Origin: Mycolicibacterium goodii
Lineage (GTDB): Bacteria; Actinomycetota; Actinomycetes; Mycobacteriales; Mycobacteriaceae
Length of the DNA stretch: 64,000 nt
NCBI RefSeq assembly: GCF_001187505.1
Contig: NZ_CP012150.1
Location: 4,154,001 to 4,218,000 of the forward strand
Direction: 5' to 3'
In this document: positions 51,677 through 60,483 of the stretch, piece after piece
Layout: every line of letters begins with the position of its first letter
Numbering within the stretch: position 1 is the first letter of the stretch
Made by a program: the position numbers and the translations under genes
The notes under the pieces: generated by a model
The model's input: the letters and a program-made list of their open reading frames with translations, nothing else
The model's database searches: none
Told to the model about the DNA's origin: nothing

Positions 51677-52513
51677 TCAGCCAGCAGCGTGAATGATGTC
51701 GGCGAGCCGAGTGATCTCATCGAGGTCGGCAACGGCCGGAATGAAGACGACCTCGTCGACACCGAGGTCTGTGTACTCGTCGAGCAGTGTTGTCGCCGAA
51801 GCCCGCGACGTGCACATGACGACGTTTTTCGCGACGTGGTCCGGAGCGAATTGATAGAAATGCTGGATGTTCGCCCTACCGGACTCGCTGTCGCCCAAGC
51901 CAAAATAGGCCAGCGCGATCAATCTTGGTTGACCGGGCCGTCCGGAGTCTCGCCACGCGTTCTTGGCGTTCGCGAAGGCCGGGGCTGTCATGGCCGGAGG
52001 CAGCGCTCCGCCGATATACCCTTGTCCCCAACGCACCATGCGGGGTATCGTCCGAGCCGAGTATCCGCCGATCAGCACCGGGACCTGTCGGGTACCGGCC
52101 GGCATGATCTGCTCGTCGCTCCAAAGACGTTGGTAGGTTTCAAGATCCGACTTCATGCGTTTACCGCGCCCGGCGAGTCCCAGCCCGGGCACAAGGAACT
52201 CCTCGCTGCGTGATCCCACGCCTACGCCGAGCGTGAGCCGGCCGTCGGACACGCCGTCGATATCGGCAATCTGTTTGGCCAGCAAGGCCGCCGGCCAGGT
52301 CGGAGCGAGCAGGACCGCGCTCAGCAGGTTGATCTCGGTCGTCACCGCAGCGGCTGCGGCAAGCGCAACAACGTCCATGACGCCGGGATACGCGTGCCGG
52401 CCGATGGTGGCCAGGGTGGTGAATCCCGCCGTCTCGGCGTTGGACGCCCACTGCGGGATGATCGACGGGGTGACGTTGCGCACCTGATTCGGCAGTCCGA
52501 TGCCAATCTGCAC
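51677..52513 (-). CDS. LLM-class (probably F420-dependent) oxidoreductase
   Basis: This 278-residue luciferase-like monooxygenase-fold protein starts at GTG 52513 behind AAAGGAAAGG. Features are IGIGLPNQVRN, ADIDGVSDGRLTLGVGVGSR and EFLVPGLGLAGRGKRMKSDLE. In mycobacteria this fold nearly always uses coenzyme F420, which supports the taxonomic placement. It is divergent from the MarR gene with 135 bp between the starts and with two MarR-type palindromes there. The 284 bp upstream of its stop side (51393-51676) hold nothing I recognise. Confidence 0.9.
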   Translation of the reverse strand: MQIGIGLPNQVRNVTPSIIPQWASNAETAGFTTLATIGRHAYPGVMDVVALAAAAAVTTEINLLSAVLLAPTWPAALLAKQIADIDGVSDGRLTLGVGVGSRSEEFLVPGLGLAGRGKRMKSDLETYQRLWSDEQIMPAGTRQVPVLIGGYSARTIPRMVRWGQGYIGGALPPAMTAPAFANAKNAWRDSGRPGQPRLIALAYFGLGDSESGRANIQHFYQFAPDHVAKNVVMCTSRASATTLLDEYTDLGVDEVVFIPAVADLDEITRLADIIHAAG

Positions 52514-52632
52514 GTGCCTTTCCTTTCGTTTGCGCGTCAAGTCGTTGCGTGGTCGTGATGAGCCGCGTGTGTGCGCAGAGTCCCGCCACCTGGGTCATCA
52601 ACGGCTCGGGCGTGGTGTTCGACGGCGCGGTT

Positions 52633-52650
52633 ATGACAGTATGTTGTCAT
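52633..52650. promoter_or_regulatory. MarR-type operator 1
   Basis: ATGACAGTATGTTGTCAT is an inverted repeat with arms ATGACA/TGTCAT that runs into the annotated MarR start codon (52649). Together with the matching site at 52671 it forms a pair with TGACAG-like arms, as expected for autoregulation and control of the divergent LLM gene. Confidence 0.6.
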
Positions 52651-53146
52651 GACCGAGTATATGGGAGTTCGACAGCATGCTGTCAACCCTGAGCGGCCGA
52701 CCTGCGAGGCTTTCGCCGAGATCATCGACCGCGTCGGCAAACTGGCCGCCGTTATCGAGGCCATCGGTAACGGTCTCGCTCGACCCAGTGGTCAGACTCT
52801 CGCCCGGTGGCAAGTCCTCGCGGCCGTGGACACCGTGCCGGCCTCGGTTTCCGCCATCGCCAACGAACTCGGACACACTCGGCAAAGCGTCCAGCGTATT
52901 GCCGACCTCCTTGTCGGAGATGGGCTTGCCGCCTACCGCCCGAATCCCGCGCATCAGAGGGCGAAACTGCTCGAGGTCACACCTGAGGGTCTGACGGCGC
53001 TGCACCGAATGCGCGCACTGTTCGACCAACTCGCGGAGCGGACCAGTGAAGGGTTGGAGCTCGAAAGGCTCGCCAGTGCCCGTGACATCCTCGACGTGCT
53101 TCATCAACGACTGCAGGCGGAACTGCCGAATCTCCCTGGCAGCTGA
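52649..53146 (+). CDS. MarR family transcriptional regulator
   Basis: This 165-residue winged-helix protein has RWQVLAAVDTVPASVSAIANELGHTRQSVQRIADLLVGDGLA (cited by ends, about 53-95) as the DNA-binding domain and HQRAKLLEVTPEGLTALHRM as the wing. The first ATG is 52649; ATG 52661 is also possible. The second palindrome then lies inside the coding sequence, so either repression acts from within the gene or the true start is further downstream, though no later start precedes the conserved domain. Likely controls itself and the divergent LLM oxidoreductase. Confidence 0.88.
   Translation: MTEYMGVRQHAVNPERPTCEAFAEIIDRVGKLAAVIEAIGNGLARPSGQTLARWQVLAAVDTVPASVSAIANELGHTRQSVQRIADLLVGDGLAAYRPNPAHQRAKLLEVTPEGLTALHRMRALFDQLAERTSEGLELERLASARDILDVLHQRLQAELPNLPGS
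52671..52684. promoter_or_regulatory. MarR-type operator 2
   Basis: GACAGCATGCTGTC is a perfect 14-bp palindrome about 36 bp from the centre of the first site and shares the GACAGYATGYTGTC pattern. It lies in the first codons of the MarR gene. Confidence 0.6.
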
Positions 53147-53710
53147 AACTCTCTACGGCCGAAGCGGTTCCGTCGCGACGGCTCGCGCCGGGACCGTCCA
53201 CGGCTTCGAAAACCTTCAGGTGGTTCCGGAAAACGCCGCCGCATCCCACGATCCCGACACGCAGGGACGTCGGTGTCATGGCGCGTCGCTCCGCGTGGAC
53301 AGATCGACCGGCGATCGGGATCCGGTCAGGCGCATGGCACTCATGTCAGCGCCGAAGCACCATTGAGTTCCCGGCGGATCCGAGCGTCCGTGCCGCGGCG
53401 GCCACTCGAGCGGCCATCGAATTCTCGGCGACCTCATCCCAAGCTTGTGGCTGGTAGAGCTGCGAAGGCTGACTGACCACGCACCAACACGTCGCTCGAC
53501 GACGGTGACGGGCCACGGACAGCGGAGCACACCCATAACCGTGGCTGCATTCTGCTTCGGTTGCCCAACGGGTCAACTGGCCGGCGTGCATGTCGACCAG
53601 CGAAGGCTTGCAGGACACAGACCGACGCCGCAAACGAATATCAGCTCGCCCCAAGCATCTTGAGTCTGGTCGAGATCGCGGATCGTTGCCGCGGCGAGCA
53701 GGGTGCCAAG
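53147..53710. other. Gene-poor stretch with a gene remnant
   Basis: These 564 bp lie between the MarR gene and the toroid-fold protein. Apart from the dehydrogenase N-terminal fragment listed separately (53190-53279, minus), no frame has a convincing start, length or family match. It looks like a deletion scar. Confidence 0.5.
53190..53279 (-). pseudogene. Truncated N-terminus of a Gfo/Idh/MocA-type dehydrogenase
   Basis: From an ATG at 53279 (preceded by GGAG) the frame reads TSLRVGIVGCGGVFRNHLKV, a clear dinucleotide-binding N-terminus of Gfo/Idh/MocA oxidoreductases. Similarity stops after about 29 residues and the frame runs antisense into the MarR gene's 3' end. Only the beginning of the gene remains. 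The family call rests on this short stretch. Confidence 0.45.
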
Positions 53711-54724
53711 ATGGGTGCCATGGACCGCATGGAGCCCAAATCTGTGACGGCGTGGCTGCTGGATTCCGATCCGGCATTGCGCTGGCAAGTTCAACGTGAT
53801 CTCGTGGGCGAACCGCCTGAGGTCTGGAAAGCTACGCGGGCACGGACCGCGACCGAAGGCTTCTGCGCGACCCTGCTTGGGAACCAGGATCCGGATGGCC
53901 AATGGGCGGGAGGTGCGTTCTTCCCAGCAGACTTCGACTTCGACGGTCCCGAGGCTGCACAAGGCGCCGGGCAGCCCTGGACGGCCACGACGTGGACGCT
54001 CAACTCGCTGCGGGAATGGGGCCTTGACGCGAGCATCTTGCGCGGGCGCCGCACCGTTGAGCTCCTCGCGGCGAACTCCCGCTGGGAGTACGAGGGCCTG
54101 CCCTACTGGAGCGGCGAAGTCGACTGCTGCATCAACGCCTGGACGGTCGCCAACGGTGTGTGGCTCGGTGCGGACATCACCTCGATCGTCGACTGGTTCG
54201 TCGGACATCAGATGTCCGAAGGCGGCTGGAACTGCGACTGGGTAGAGGGCTCGACGCGATCGTCATTCCACTCGACCCTCAATTCCCTGAAGGGCTTGCT
54301 CGCCTACGACGCGGCGACCGGCGGCACCGAGGAGACTCACGCCGCCCGGCGCTGCGCACAGGAATATCTGTTGCAACGTGGGCTTTTTCGTCGCCTGTCG
54401 ACGGGCGAACCGGTAGCTCCGTGGGTGAACCAGTTCGCCTATCCGTTCCGCTGGTCCTACAACGTCCTCAACGCGGCTGACTACTTCCGGCAGGCCTCAC
54501 TGGTTGACCGGACGCGGCCAGACCCGCGCATGGCGGACGCGATCGAACTCATCCGTACTGCCCGGCAGTCGGACGGCACATGGCTGCAGGGCGATCGGCA
54601 TCCCGGACGAGTGTGGTTCGAAGTCGACGTACCGGCGGGGCAGCCGTCCAAGTGGCTGACGTTGTTCGGGACCCGAGTCCTGCAGTGGTGGGATTCGCAC
54701 ATTTCCCCAGGGAATACCGACTGA
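53711..54724 (+). CDS. Alpha/alpha-toroid (prenyltransferase/squalene-cyclase-like) protein of unknown function
   Basis: This 337-residue protein starts at ATG 53711 (or ATG 53720). It shows repeated Gly-Gly-x-W type turns: NQDPDGQWAGGAFF (about 60), HQMSEGGWNCDWVEGS (about 175), QSDGTWLQGDRHPGRVWF (about 290), and repeated TxxxLNSLR/TLNSLKGLL helices. These are the hallmarks of the alpha6-alpha6 barrel shared by terpene cyclases and prenyltransferases, but no DxDD cyclase motif is seen. It has Cys-Cys in GEVDCCINAW. No functional partner is adjacent. The function is unknown. Confidence 0.82.
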   Translation: MGAMDRMEPKSVTAWLLDSDPALRWQVQRDLVGEPPEVWKATRARTATEGFCATLLGNQDPDGQWAGGAFFPADFDFDGPEAAQGAGQPWTATTWTLNSLREWGLDASILRGRRTVELLAANSRWEYEGLPYWSGEVDCCINAWTVANGVWLGADITSIVDWFVGHQMSEGGWNCDWVEGSTRSSFHSTLNSLKGLLAYDAATGGTEETHAARRCAQEYLLQRGLFRRLSTGEPVAPWVNQFAYPFRWSYNVLNAADYFRQASLVDRTRPDPRMADAIELIRTARQSDGTWLQGDRHPGRVWFEVDVPAGQPSKWLTLFGTRVLQWWDSHISPGNTD

Positions 54725-54893
54725 CCGGCCGATGGCTGCATGTGTGCAATCGGTGGTGACCGTTTGGTCAGTCCCGTGGGACCTGTCATCCACGGCGTGG
54801 AACACAGGCGACTTGCGGCGCAGGCCGCTCTTTGATCGGCCACATCGCCGTCGTGGCCAGTCGGTGCGTGCACGGCGACATCCACGAGTTGCC

Positions 54894-55670
54894 CTACAGC
54901 TGCAGCTTCTTGGCAATCTCTTCGGCGCCGGCTCGCACCTGCGCTCCGGCATGATCGAGCCGCTCGGGTGTCAAGCGGTGGGTCAGGAAGCTGATGCTCA
55001 TCGCGTATCTCGACGCACCGCCGTCGGTGGTGGGGATGGCTGCGGCCACGCAGGTCAGTTCCTCGGCGGCCTCCTCGCGGTCGACTGCGAATCCCTGCTT
55101 GCGGATCTGCTTGATCTCGGCGCCCATCTTTTTCATCGTGGTGATCGTGTGGGGTGTCAATGCGGGCATTCCGGCTGTTGCGACGATGTCGTGCCAGACG
55201 CTGTCGGGCATGCTCGCAAGCAGCGCTTTGCCCAGTGCTGAGGCGTGCCACGGATCGGACTGACCGACGTCGCTGACCTTCTTCACCGCACGGCGGCCCT
55301 CGACGACCTCCAGGATGACCACGCTGCGCTCTTTGTGCGCTGCGAAGTTCACGGTCTCGTTGAACTCGTGCATCAGGCGCTCCATGGTGGGCAGGATCGC
55401 ATCCGACGGCACCTGGCCGGAGAATGCGCGCTGGCCGAGTCGAAAGACTTCCCAACCGAGCCGGTACTGGGTCGCGTTGTGCCGTTCGACGTAGCCCAGG
55501 GCGGCAAGGCTGTTCAGGTACCGCAGCACGGTGGCCTCGTTCAGGCCCGTCTGTCGTGAAATTTCCGACAGGGTAGGGGAATTCGTCTCGGCTACCGCGC
55601 TGAGGACGCGGGCTGTGCGTTCGACTCCGATCAACGTCGAACTCTTCTCGGACCGCTCGTCGGTTTTCAC
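54894..55670 (-). CDS. IclR family transcriptional regulator
   Basis: This 258-residue protein starts at GTG 55670. The N-terminal winged helix (TLSEISRQTGLNEATVLRYLNSLAALGYVER, cited by ends, about 33-63) is followed by the IclR effector domain with HASALGKALLASMPD and KQGFAVDREEAAEELTCVAA. It is divergent from the TIM-barrel/acetaldehyde dehydrogenase/aldolase/APC genes, with 154 bp between the starts, and presumably controls them. The 169 bp between its stop and the preceding gene hold nothing evident. Confidence 0.92.
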   Translation of the reverse strand: MKTDERSEKSSTLIGVERTARVLSAVAETNSPTLSEISRQTGLNEATVLRYLNSLAALGYVERHNATQYRLGWEVFRLGQRAFSGQVPSDAILPTMERLMHEFNETVNFAAHKERSVVILEVVEGRRAVKKVSDVGQSDPWHASALGKALLASMPDSVWHDIVATAGMPALTPHTITTMKKMGAEIKQIRKQGFAVDREEAAEELTCVAAAIPTTDGGASRYAMSISFLTHRLTPERLDHAGAQVRAGAEEIAKKLQL

Positions 55671-55824
55671 CCAGTGAAGGCTACCAGCACTCAGTGCACT
55701 CTCACGACAACGCGATCGCTATTGACGCAGCGTAGGCCGAGCGCTTAGAGTTTCACTCATCGAAAGACAATGTCACTGAATGAAAACTCTGGTCGATCCA
55801 AACAAATCTCTCGAAGGAGACGCG

Positions 55825-56787
55825 ATGTCCACCGCAGCCGACAGCCGTTCGTCAAAGGTCGACGGGGCCAGCATCCTGGCTTCTCAAGGCCTTCTGTCGG
55901 CCGATGACTACTCCCTTGCCCCGTCGACGAAGGCGTTCGACGACGGCGGGCAGTATCGGCTCGAAATATCTGGGGTGGAACGTCTTTCGACACTTGAGGT
56001 GCTGCTGGAAGAAGCTGCCGCACAGGATGTGCTCATCCATCGCGTCATCGCGTTCGGCGGCGGCACCACGCTGTTGAACACCGGGGAGTTGCGTGACGTC
56101 GCGACGCTGGCCGCGGAGAACGGCATCGAGCTGATCGCCGTACCCGGGCCACGCACGGGCTGGGATCTCGGACGGCAGGCGCTCAGTACCGAGGGGCAGG
56201 CCGGTGGCCGCCGGGTAAGGGGACTGGACAACGTCCGCTACCTGCTCGACGACTACCTTCGCATCTTCTCCACCGGCATCAGGGGCGTACTCGTGTGGGA
56301 TGAAGGGGTTCTCGACGTCCTGAACAAGGCCCGCGACGCCGGACACATCCCAGCCGACGCCAAATTCAAGATCTCCGTGTACGCAGGCCACGCCAACCCC
56401 GCATCCATCCGCATCCTGCAGCAGCTCGGCGCCGACAGCGTCAACCCGGTCGGCGATCTGAGCCGTCCGATGCTCGCGGCGATCCGGCGCAACGTCGATG
56501 TGCCACTGGACATCTGGGCGGAGACGTTCGAGTCGTTCGGCGGAATGAACCGGCTCTGGGAGGCCGGCGAGATCGCCCGCATCGCCGGTCCGGTGTATTT
56601 CAAGATCGAGCCGGGTGAGTCGGAGGCCGTGATGTACAACGGCTGGATCCGGCCGGAGTTCCACGAGGAGCTCATCCGCCACAAGGTGCGCCACGCCGCC
56701 ATCCTCAACGAGCTCGCGCGCTCCAGTGTGCCGGACGTAGTGGTTTCGCCGCGCCCCCGCGCTACCAGCCCTGCGCTGGCGAAATGA
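55825..56787 (+). CDS. TIM-barrel protein of unknown function (peptidase U32-like)
   Basis: This 320-residue protein starts at ATG 55825 after AAGGAGA. The alternating strand/helix pattern contains [77 protein letters not shown] and [17 protein letters not shown], consistent with a TIM barrel. I associate the pattern loosely with U32-like proteins but see no clear catalytic set. It lies 31 bp upstream of the acylating aldehyde dehydrogenase, where a hydratase would stand in meta-cleavage operons, so it may make or bind the aldolase substrate. Confidence 0.7.
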   Translation: MSTAADSRSSKVDGASILASQGLLSADDYSLAPSTKAFDDGGQYRLEISGVERLSTLEVLLEEAAAQDVLIHRVIAFGGGTTLLNTGELRDVATLAAENGIELIAVPGPRTGWDLGRQALSTEGQAGGRRVRGLDNVRYLLDDYLRIFSTGIRGVLVWDEGVLDVLNKARDAGHIPADAKFKISVYAGHANPASIRILQQLGADSVNPVGDLSRPMLAAIRRNVDVPLDIWAETFESFGGMNRLWEAGEIARIAGPVYFKIEPGESEAVMYNGWIRPEFHEELIRHKVRHAAILNELARSSVPDVVVSPRPRATSPALAK

Positions 56788-56818
56788 CGCACTGACAGGC
56801 AGAGCGGGAGGGACACAC

Positions 56819-57763
56819 GTGCGACATCACGCCGCCGTGATCGGCTCGGGGAACATCGGAACCGATCTCATGCACAAACTGCGCAGGTCGGCAGTACTCG
56901 ATATTGCCGCCATGGTCGGAATCGACCCCGACAGCGACGGTCTGGCCCGCGCTGCCGCGCTCGACGTTGCGGTGACCGCGGCAGGCGTGCAGGGCCTCCT
57001 GGCCATGCCCGCCTTCGACGACGTCGCCGTGGTGTTCGACGCCACCAGCGCTGCGGCCCACCACGACAACTACGCCTTGCTGAAACCAACCGGACGACTC
57101 GTCCTCGACCTGACTCCCGCGGCGATCGGCCCGTTCGTGGTGCCGGCGGTCAACATGGCCGACCTCGCGGGGCACCGCAACCTCAACATGGTGACCTGCG
57201 GCGGCCAGGCGACCGTGCCCATCGTCGGCGCCCTGTCTTCGGTGACCCGCGTGCACTATGCCGAAATCGTGGCTTCGATCTCGTCGCGGTCAGCGGGTCC
57301 GGGTACCCGCGCCAATATCGATGAATTCACCAAGACCACCGCGAGGGCGATCGAGACGGTCGGCGGCGCAGGTCGAGGCAAGGCGATCATCATCCTCAAC
57401 CCGGCCGACCCGCCGATGATCATGCGGGACACCGTCAGCGCCCTGGTATCCGCGGCCGACGAGGCGGTGATCGCACAGGCAGTGGTGGCCATGGTCGCCG
57501 AGGTCGCCCAGTACGTCCCCGGCTATCGGCTCCGCCAGGATGTTCGGTTTTCGGCTGTGCCGCAGGCGGATTCGCGAAGGCGGCTCATCGATCCCGATGA
57601 CCGGGCGGGCGACATCACCCAGGTCACGGTGTTCCTCGAGGTGGAAGGCGCCGGCGACTACCTGCCCGCCTACGCCGGCAACCTCGACATCATGACCGCC
57701 GCGGCGGTCCGGGTGGCCGAGCAAGCGGTCCAGCAGTCCCGGCTCGAGGGGGTCGGGCGATGA
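56819..57763 (+). CDS. Acetaldehyde dehydrogenase (acetylating)
   Basis: This 314-residue protein starts at GTG 56819 behind GGGAGGG. It has the dinucleotide motif [10 protein letters not shown] at the N-terminus, catalytic Cys in [12 protein letters not shown] (about 126), and [18 protein letters not shown] in the middle (MhpF/DmpF/BphJ class). It converts acetaldehyde or propanal, CoA and NAD+ to acyl-CoA. In known systems the aldehyde is channelled from the aldolase, whose gene overlaps this one by ATGA. The pair normally closes catechol/steroid meta-cleavage pathways. Confidence 0.93.
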   Translation: MRHHAAVIGSGNIGTDLMHKLRRSAVLDIAAMVGIDPDSDGLARAAALDVAVTAAGVQGLLAMPAFDDVAVVFDATSAAAHHDNYALLKPTGRLVLDLTPAAIGPFVVPAVNMADLAGHRNLNMVTCGGQATVPIVGALSSVTRVHYAEIVASISSRSAGPGTRANIDEFTKTTARAIETVGGAGRGKAIIILNPADPPMIMRDTVSALVSAADEAVIAQAVVAMVAEVAQYVPGYRLRQDVRFSAVPQADSRRRLIDPDDRAGDITQVTVFLEVEGAGDYLPAYAGNLDIMTAAAVRVAEQAVQQSRLEGVGR

Positions 57764-58764
57764 CGACGCAGATCTACGTCCAGGACGTGACCTTGCGCGA
57801 CGGAATGCACGCCGTCGGCCACTCCTTCGGCTTGTCGGACATCAGGCGGATCGCCCGCGCCCTCGATGGTGCGGGGGTGGCCGCGATCGAGGTGGCCCAC
57901 GGCGACGGCCTCGCCGGCGGCAGCTTGACCTACGGTGCCGGCGCCCACAGCGACCCAGAGTGGATCGCGGCGGCAGCCGATGTGGTCCGCAATGCGCGGC
58001 TGACCACGCTGCTCATCCCCGGGGTCGGCACGCTGGACGATCTTCGTGCCGCGGTCGATCTCGGAATCACGTCGGTGCGGATCGCCACCCACTGCACCGA
58101 GGCCGACATCGCACGTCAGCACATCTCCACCGCGCGTAGCCTCGGCCTCGACGTGGCGGGCTTCCTGATGATGGCGCACCTCACCGATCCCGATCATCTG
58201 GCGGCACAGGCCAAGATCATGGAGGACGCCGGCGCACTGTGCGTCTATGTCACCGACTCGGGCGGGCGGCTCACCATGACCGACATGCGCGACCGTGTGC
58301 GGGCCTACCGCAGTGTGCTGTCGCCGTCGACGACGATCGGCGTGCACGCCCACCACAACCTCGCGCTCGGAGTTGCCAACTCGACCGTTGCGGTGGAGGA
58401 GGGGGTTCGCCGTGTCGACGCATCCCTCACCGGGCTCGGCGCCGGCGCGGGGAACTGCCCGCTGGAGGTGTTCGTCGCGGTCGCTGAACTCAGCGGCTGG
58501 GCACACGGTTGTGATCTGTTCGCACTGATGGACGCCGCCGAGGACCTCGTGCGGCCGCTGCAGAAGCGACCGGTGCGGGTCGACCGGGAGACCCTGACCC
58601 TCGGCTTTGCGGGTGTGTACTCGAGCTTTCTGTTGCATGCTGAGCGCATTGCTGCGGAGGTGGGCATCGAGACGCGCGAACTCCTCGTCGAGGCCGGCCG
58701 CCGCTCGATGGTTGGTGGCCAAGAGGATCTGCTCATCGATCTCGCACTCGACATGAGGAGGTGA
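57760..58764 (+). CDS. 4-hydroxy-2-oxovalerate aldolase
   Basis: This 334-residue DRE-TIM metallolyase (MhpE/DmpG/BphI class) has Arg13-Asp14 and His17 in [11 protein letters not shown], the metal His pair in [10 protein letters not shown], and [16 protein letters not shown]. The C-terminal dehydrogenase-contact helices are present ([18 protein letters not shown]). It cleaves 4-hydroxy-2-oxoacids to pyruvate plus an aldehyde that passes to the partner dehydrogenase. No 2-oxopent-4-enoate hydratase or ring-cleavage dioxygenase is encoded in the window. Confidence 0.93.
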   Translation: MTTQIYVQDVTLRDGMHAVGHSFGLSDIRRIARALDGAGVAAIEVAHGDGLAGGSLTYGAGAHSDPEWIAAAADVVRNARLTTLLIPGVGTLDDLRAAVDLGITSVRIATHCTEADIARQHISTARSLGLDVAGFLMMAHLTDPDHLAAQAKIMEDAGALCVYVTDSGGRLTMTDMRDRVRAYRSVLSPSTTIGVHAHHNLALGVANSTVAVEEGVRRVDASLTGLGAGAGNCPLEVFVAVAELSGWAHGCDLFALMDAAEDLVRPLQKRPVRVDRETLTLGFAGVYSSFLLHAERIAAEVGIETRELLVEAGRRSMVGGQEDLLIDLALDMRR

Positions 58765-58857
58765 CCAGTCTTTTCTCACCACGCGCCGCAAATATAGGCC
58801 GGTGGGCACGAAGTTCGACCCCTTGCGATCGTCCTGAACCACGAGAGATGAACCACC

Positions 58858-60393
58858 ATGGAGAACAGCACCGCAGCACTGTCGTCCGAGAATCGACCAG
58901 TCATGCATTCGACCGAACCACCGCCGGGCGGGCGGCGAAACCACGGGCTCAAACAGGACACCCTCGGTGTGCCAAGCATCTTCTTCTACATCATCGCCGC
59001 CGCGTCACCGCTGACCGTCGTCGTTGCGCTCTACCCGATCATCATCGGCGCCGGTAACGGTATCGGAATGCCCGGCGCGTTCGTCATTGCCGCGGTGGTG
59101 CTGATGATCTTCGCGGTCGGCTACGTCGCGATGAGTCGGCATGTCACCAATGCCGGGGCGTTCTACGCCTACGTGACGCTCGGGCTGGGCCGGATCACCG
59201 GCCTCGGGTCGGCCTCCTTGGCGATTTTCGCCTATAACGCGATCCAGGCCGGGTTGTACGGCGGCTTCGGCTACTACGCCGCGGAATTGCTCAATCCCGT
59301 TGTCGGCGTAGATGTTCCGTGGTGGGTGTACGCGTTCGTCGGGCTGCTCGCCTGCCTGTGTCTCGGAGTTCAGGGCGTGCACTCCGGTGCCCGGGTTCTC
59401 GGTGTCTTCATGACGCTCGAGGTCACGATGATCACGGTGCTGAGCCTGTTCAGCCTGTTCGGCGGCAACGTGCCGGTCTCGGACTTCTCCTTCGCGCCCT
59501 TCAATCCGAGCGTCGTGCTCGGCGGCGCCCTCGGGGTGGCGCTGATGTTCGCACACGCGTCGTTCATCGGTTTCGAAGGGTCGGCCATCTACGGCGAGGA
59601 AGCCCGCCACCCGGCCAAAACCATCCCTCGGGCGACCTATCTGTCGATCGCGTTCATGGGCACCCTTTACGCGGTATCCGGATGGCTCATCATGAACGCG
59701 CTGGGCCTGGACCGGGTGGTCGCCATGGCCACCGAGACGGGCGGCAATTTCATCTTCGCCGCCAGTGACACGCTCATCGGCCACAACATCTCGTTGCTGT
59801 TCCAAACCCTCATCGTGACAGCGACATTCGCAGCGATCGTCACCTTCCACAACAATGTTTCGCGGTACCTGTTCTCGCTCGGCCGCCAGACTTTGTTGTG
59901 GAAACCGCTGGGCTGGACCCTCCCGCATCGTCAAACGCCGTGGGTCGCGTCGATCGTGCAGAGCGTGACCGTCGGCATCGTCATCGCCGCCTTTGCCGTC
60001 GCCGGTCTGGATCCGTTCGCCACCCTGTTCACCTGGGCGACCGGGATCGGGACCATCGGGGTGATCTTCTCGCAGTTGGTGGCAGGCGTCGCGATCTTCG
60101 TGTTCTTCCGGAGGTCTCACGTCGACAAGCGCCGGTGGAACACGGTGATCGCACCGATCCTCGCGGTCATCGGGCTCAGCGGCTTTTTCATCCTGACTCT
60201 CGACAGCCTCGACGTCCTACTAGGAGTTGAGGGTGTCACTGCGGTGGTCATGGTCTCCCTGGTCTTCCTCGCTCTGCTGGCAGGGATGGCATACGGGGTC
60301 TATCTGCGGTTCTTCGTGCCCGGCAAGTACGCGGTGGTCGGCAGGGCGCTCAACGAACGCGACCTGCCCGAACCGGCTCCCGAAGCCACCTGA
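58858..60393 (+). CDS. APC-family amino acid/polyamine permease
   Basis: This 511-residue protein has about twelve helices, starting with the consensus GVPSIFFYIIAAASPLTVVV and the APC motif AGAFYAYVTLGLGR. Later motifs are FIGFEGSAIYGEEARHPAKTIPRATY, well conserved among actinobacterial APC permeases. It follows the aldolase by 93 bp and precedes the TetR gene. It could import the substrate of either neighbour; an amine or amino acid would suit the PatD-like ALDH downstream. Confidence 0.9.
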   Translation: MENSTAALSSENRPVMHSTEPPPGGRRNHGLKQDTLGVPSIFFYIIAAASPLTVVVALYPIIIGAGNGIGMPGAFVIAAVVLMIFAVGYVAMSRHVTNAGAFYAYVTLGLGRITGLGSASLAIFAYNAIQAGLYGGFGYYAAELLNPVVGVDVPWWVYAFVGLLACLCLGVQGVHSGARVLGVFMTLEVTMITVLSLFSLFGGNVPVSDFSFAPFNPSVVLGGALGVALMFAHASFIGFEGSAIYGEEARHPAKTIPRATYLSIAFMGTLYAVSGWLIMNALGLDRVVAMATETGGNFIFAASDTLIGHNISLLFQTLIVTATFAAIVTFHNNVSRYLFSLGRQTLLWKPLGWTLPHRQTPWVASIVQSVTVGIVIAAFAVAGLDPFATLFTWATGIGTIGVIFSQLVAGVAIFVFFRRSHVDKRRWNTVIAPILAVIGLSGFFILTLDSLDVLLGVEGVTAVVMVSLVFLALLAGMAYGVYLRFFVPGKYAVVGRALNERDLPEPAPEAT

Positions 60394-60431
60394 GGCAATT
60401 TCCGCAAAAGGCGCGCACGTCTGCCGTTCGA

Positions 60432-60471
60432 TACGTACATTTGTTCCTATCGATACGTACAAATGTTCTTA
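60432..60471. promoter_or_regulatory. Tandem operator-like sites upstream of TetR gene
   Basis: Two copies of an 18-bp site, TACGTACATTTGTTCCTA (60432-60449) and TACGTACAAATGTTCTTA (60454-60471), lie 12 to 52 bp upstream of the TetR start. They also contain an inverted repeat ACATTTGT/ACAAATGT. Each fits the motif found upstream of catabolic operons at 5738, 11978 and elsewhere. Position suggests autoregulation by the TetR protein. Confidence 0.6.
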
Positions 60472-60483
60472 ACGGAAGGACTC

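Noticed and set aside
59005..60120. Minus-strand open frame opposite the APC permease.
   Set aside because: Gly/Arg/Glu-rich antisense frame; the plus strand has a conserved twelve-helix permease.
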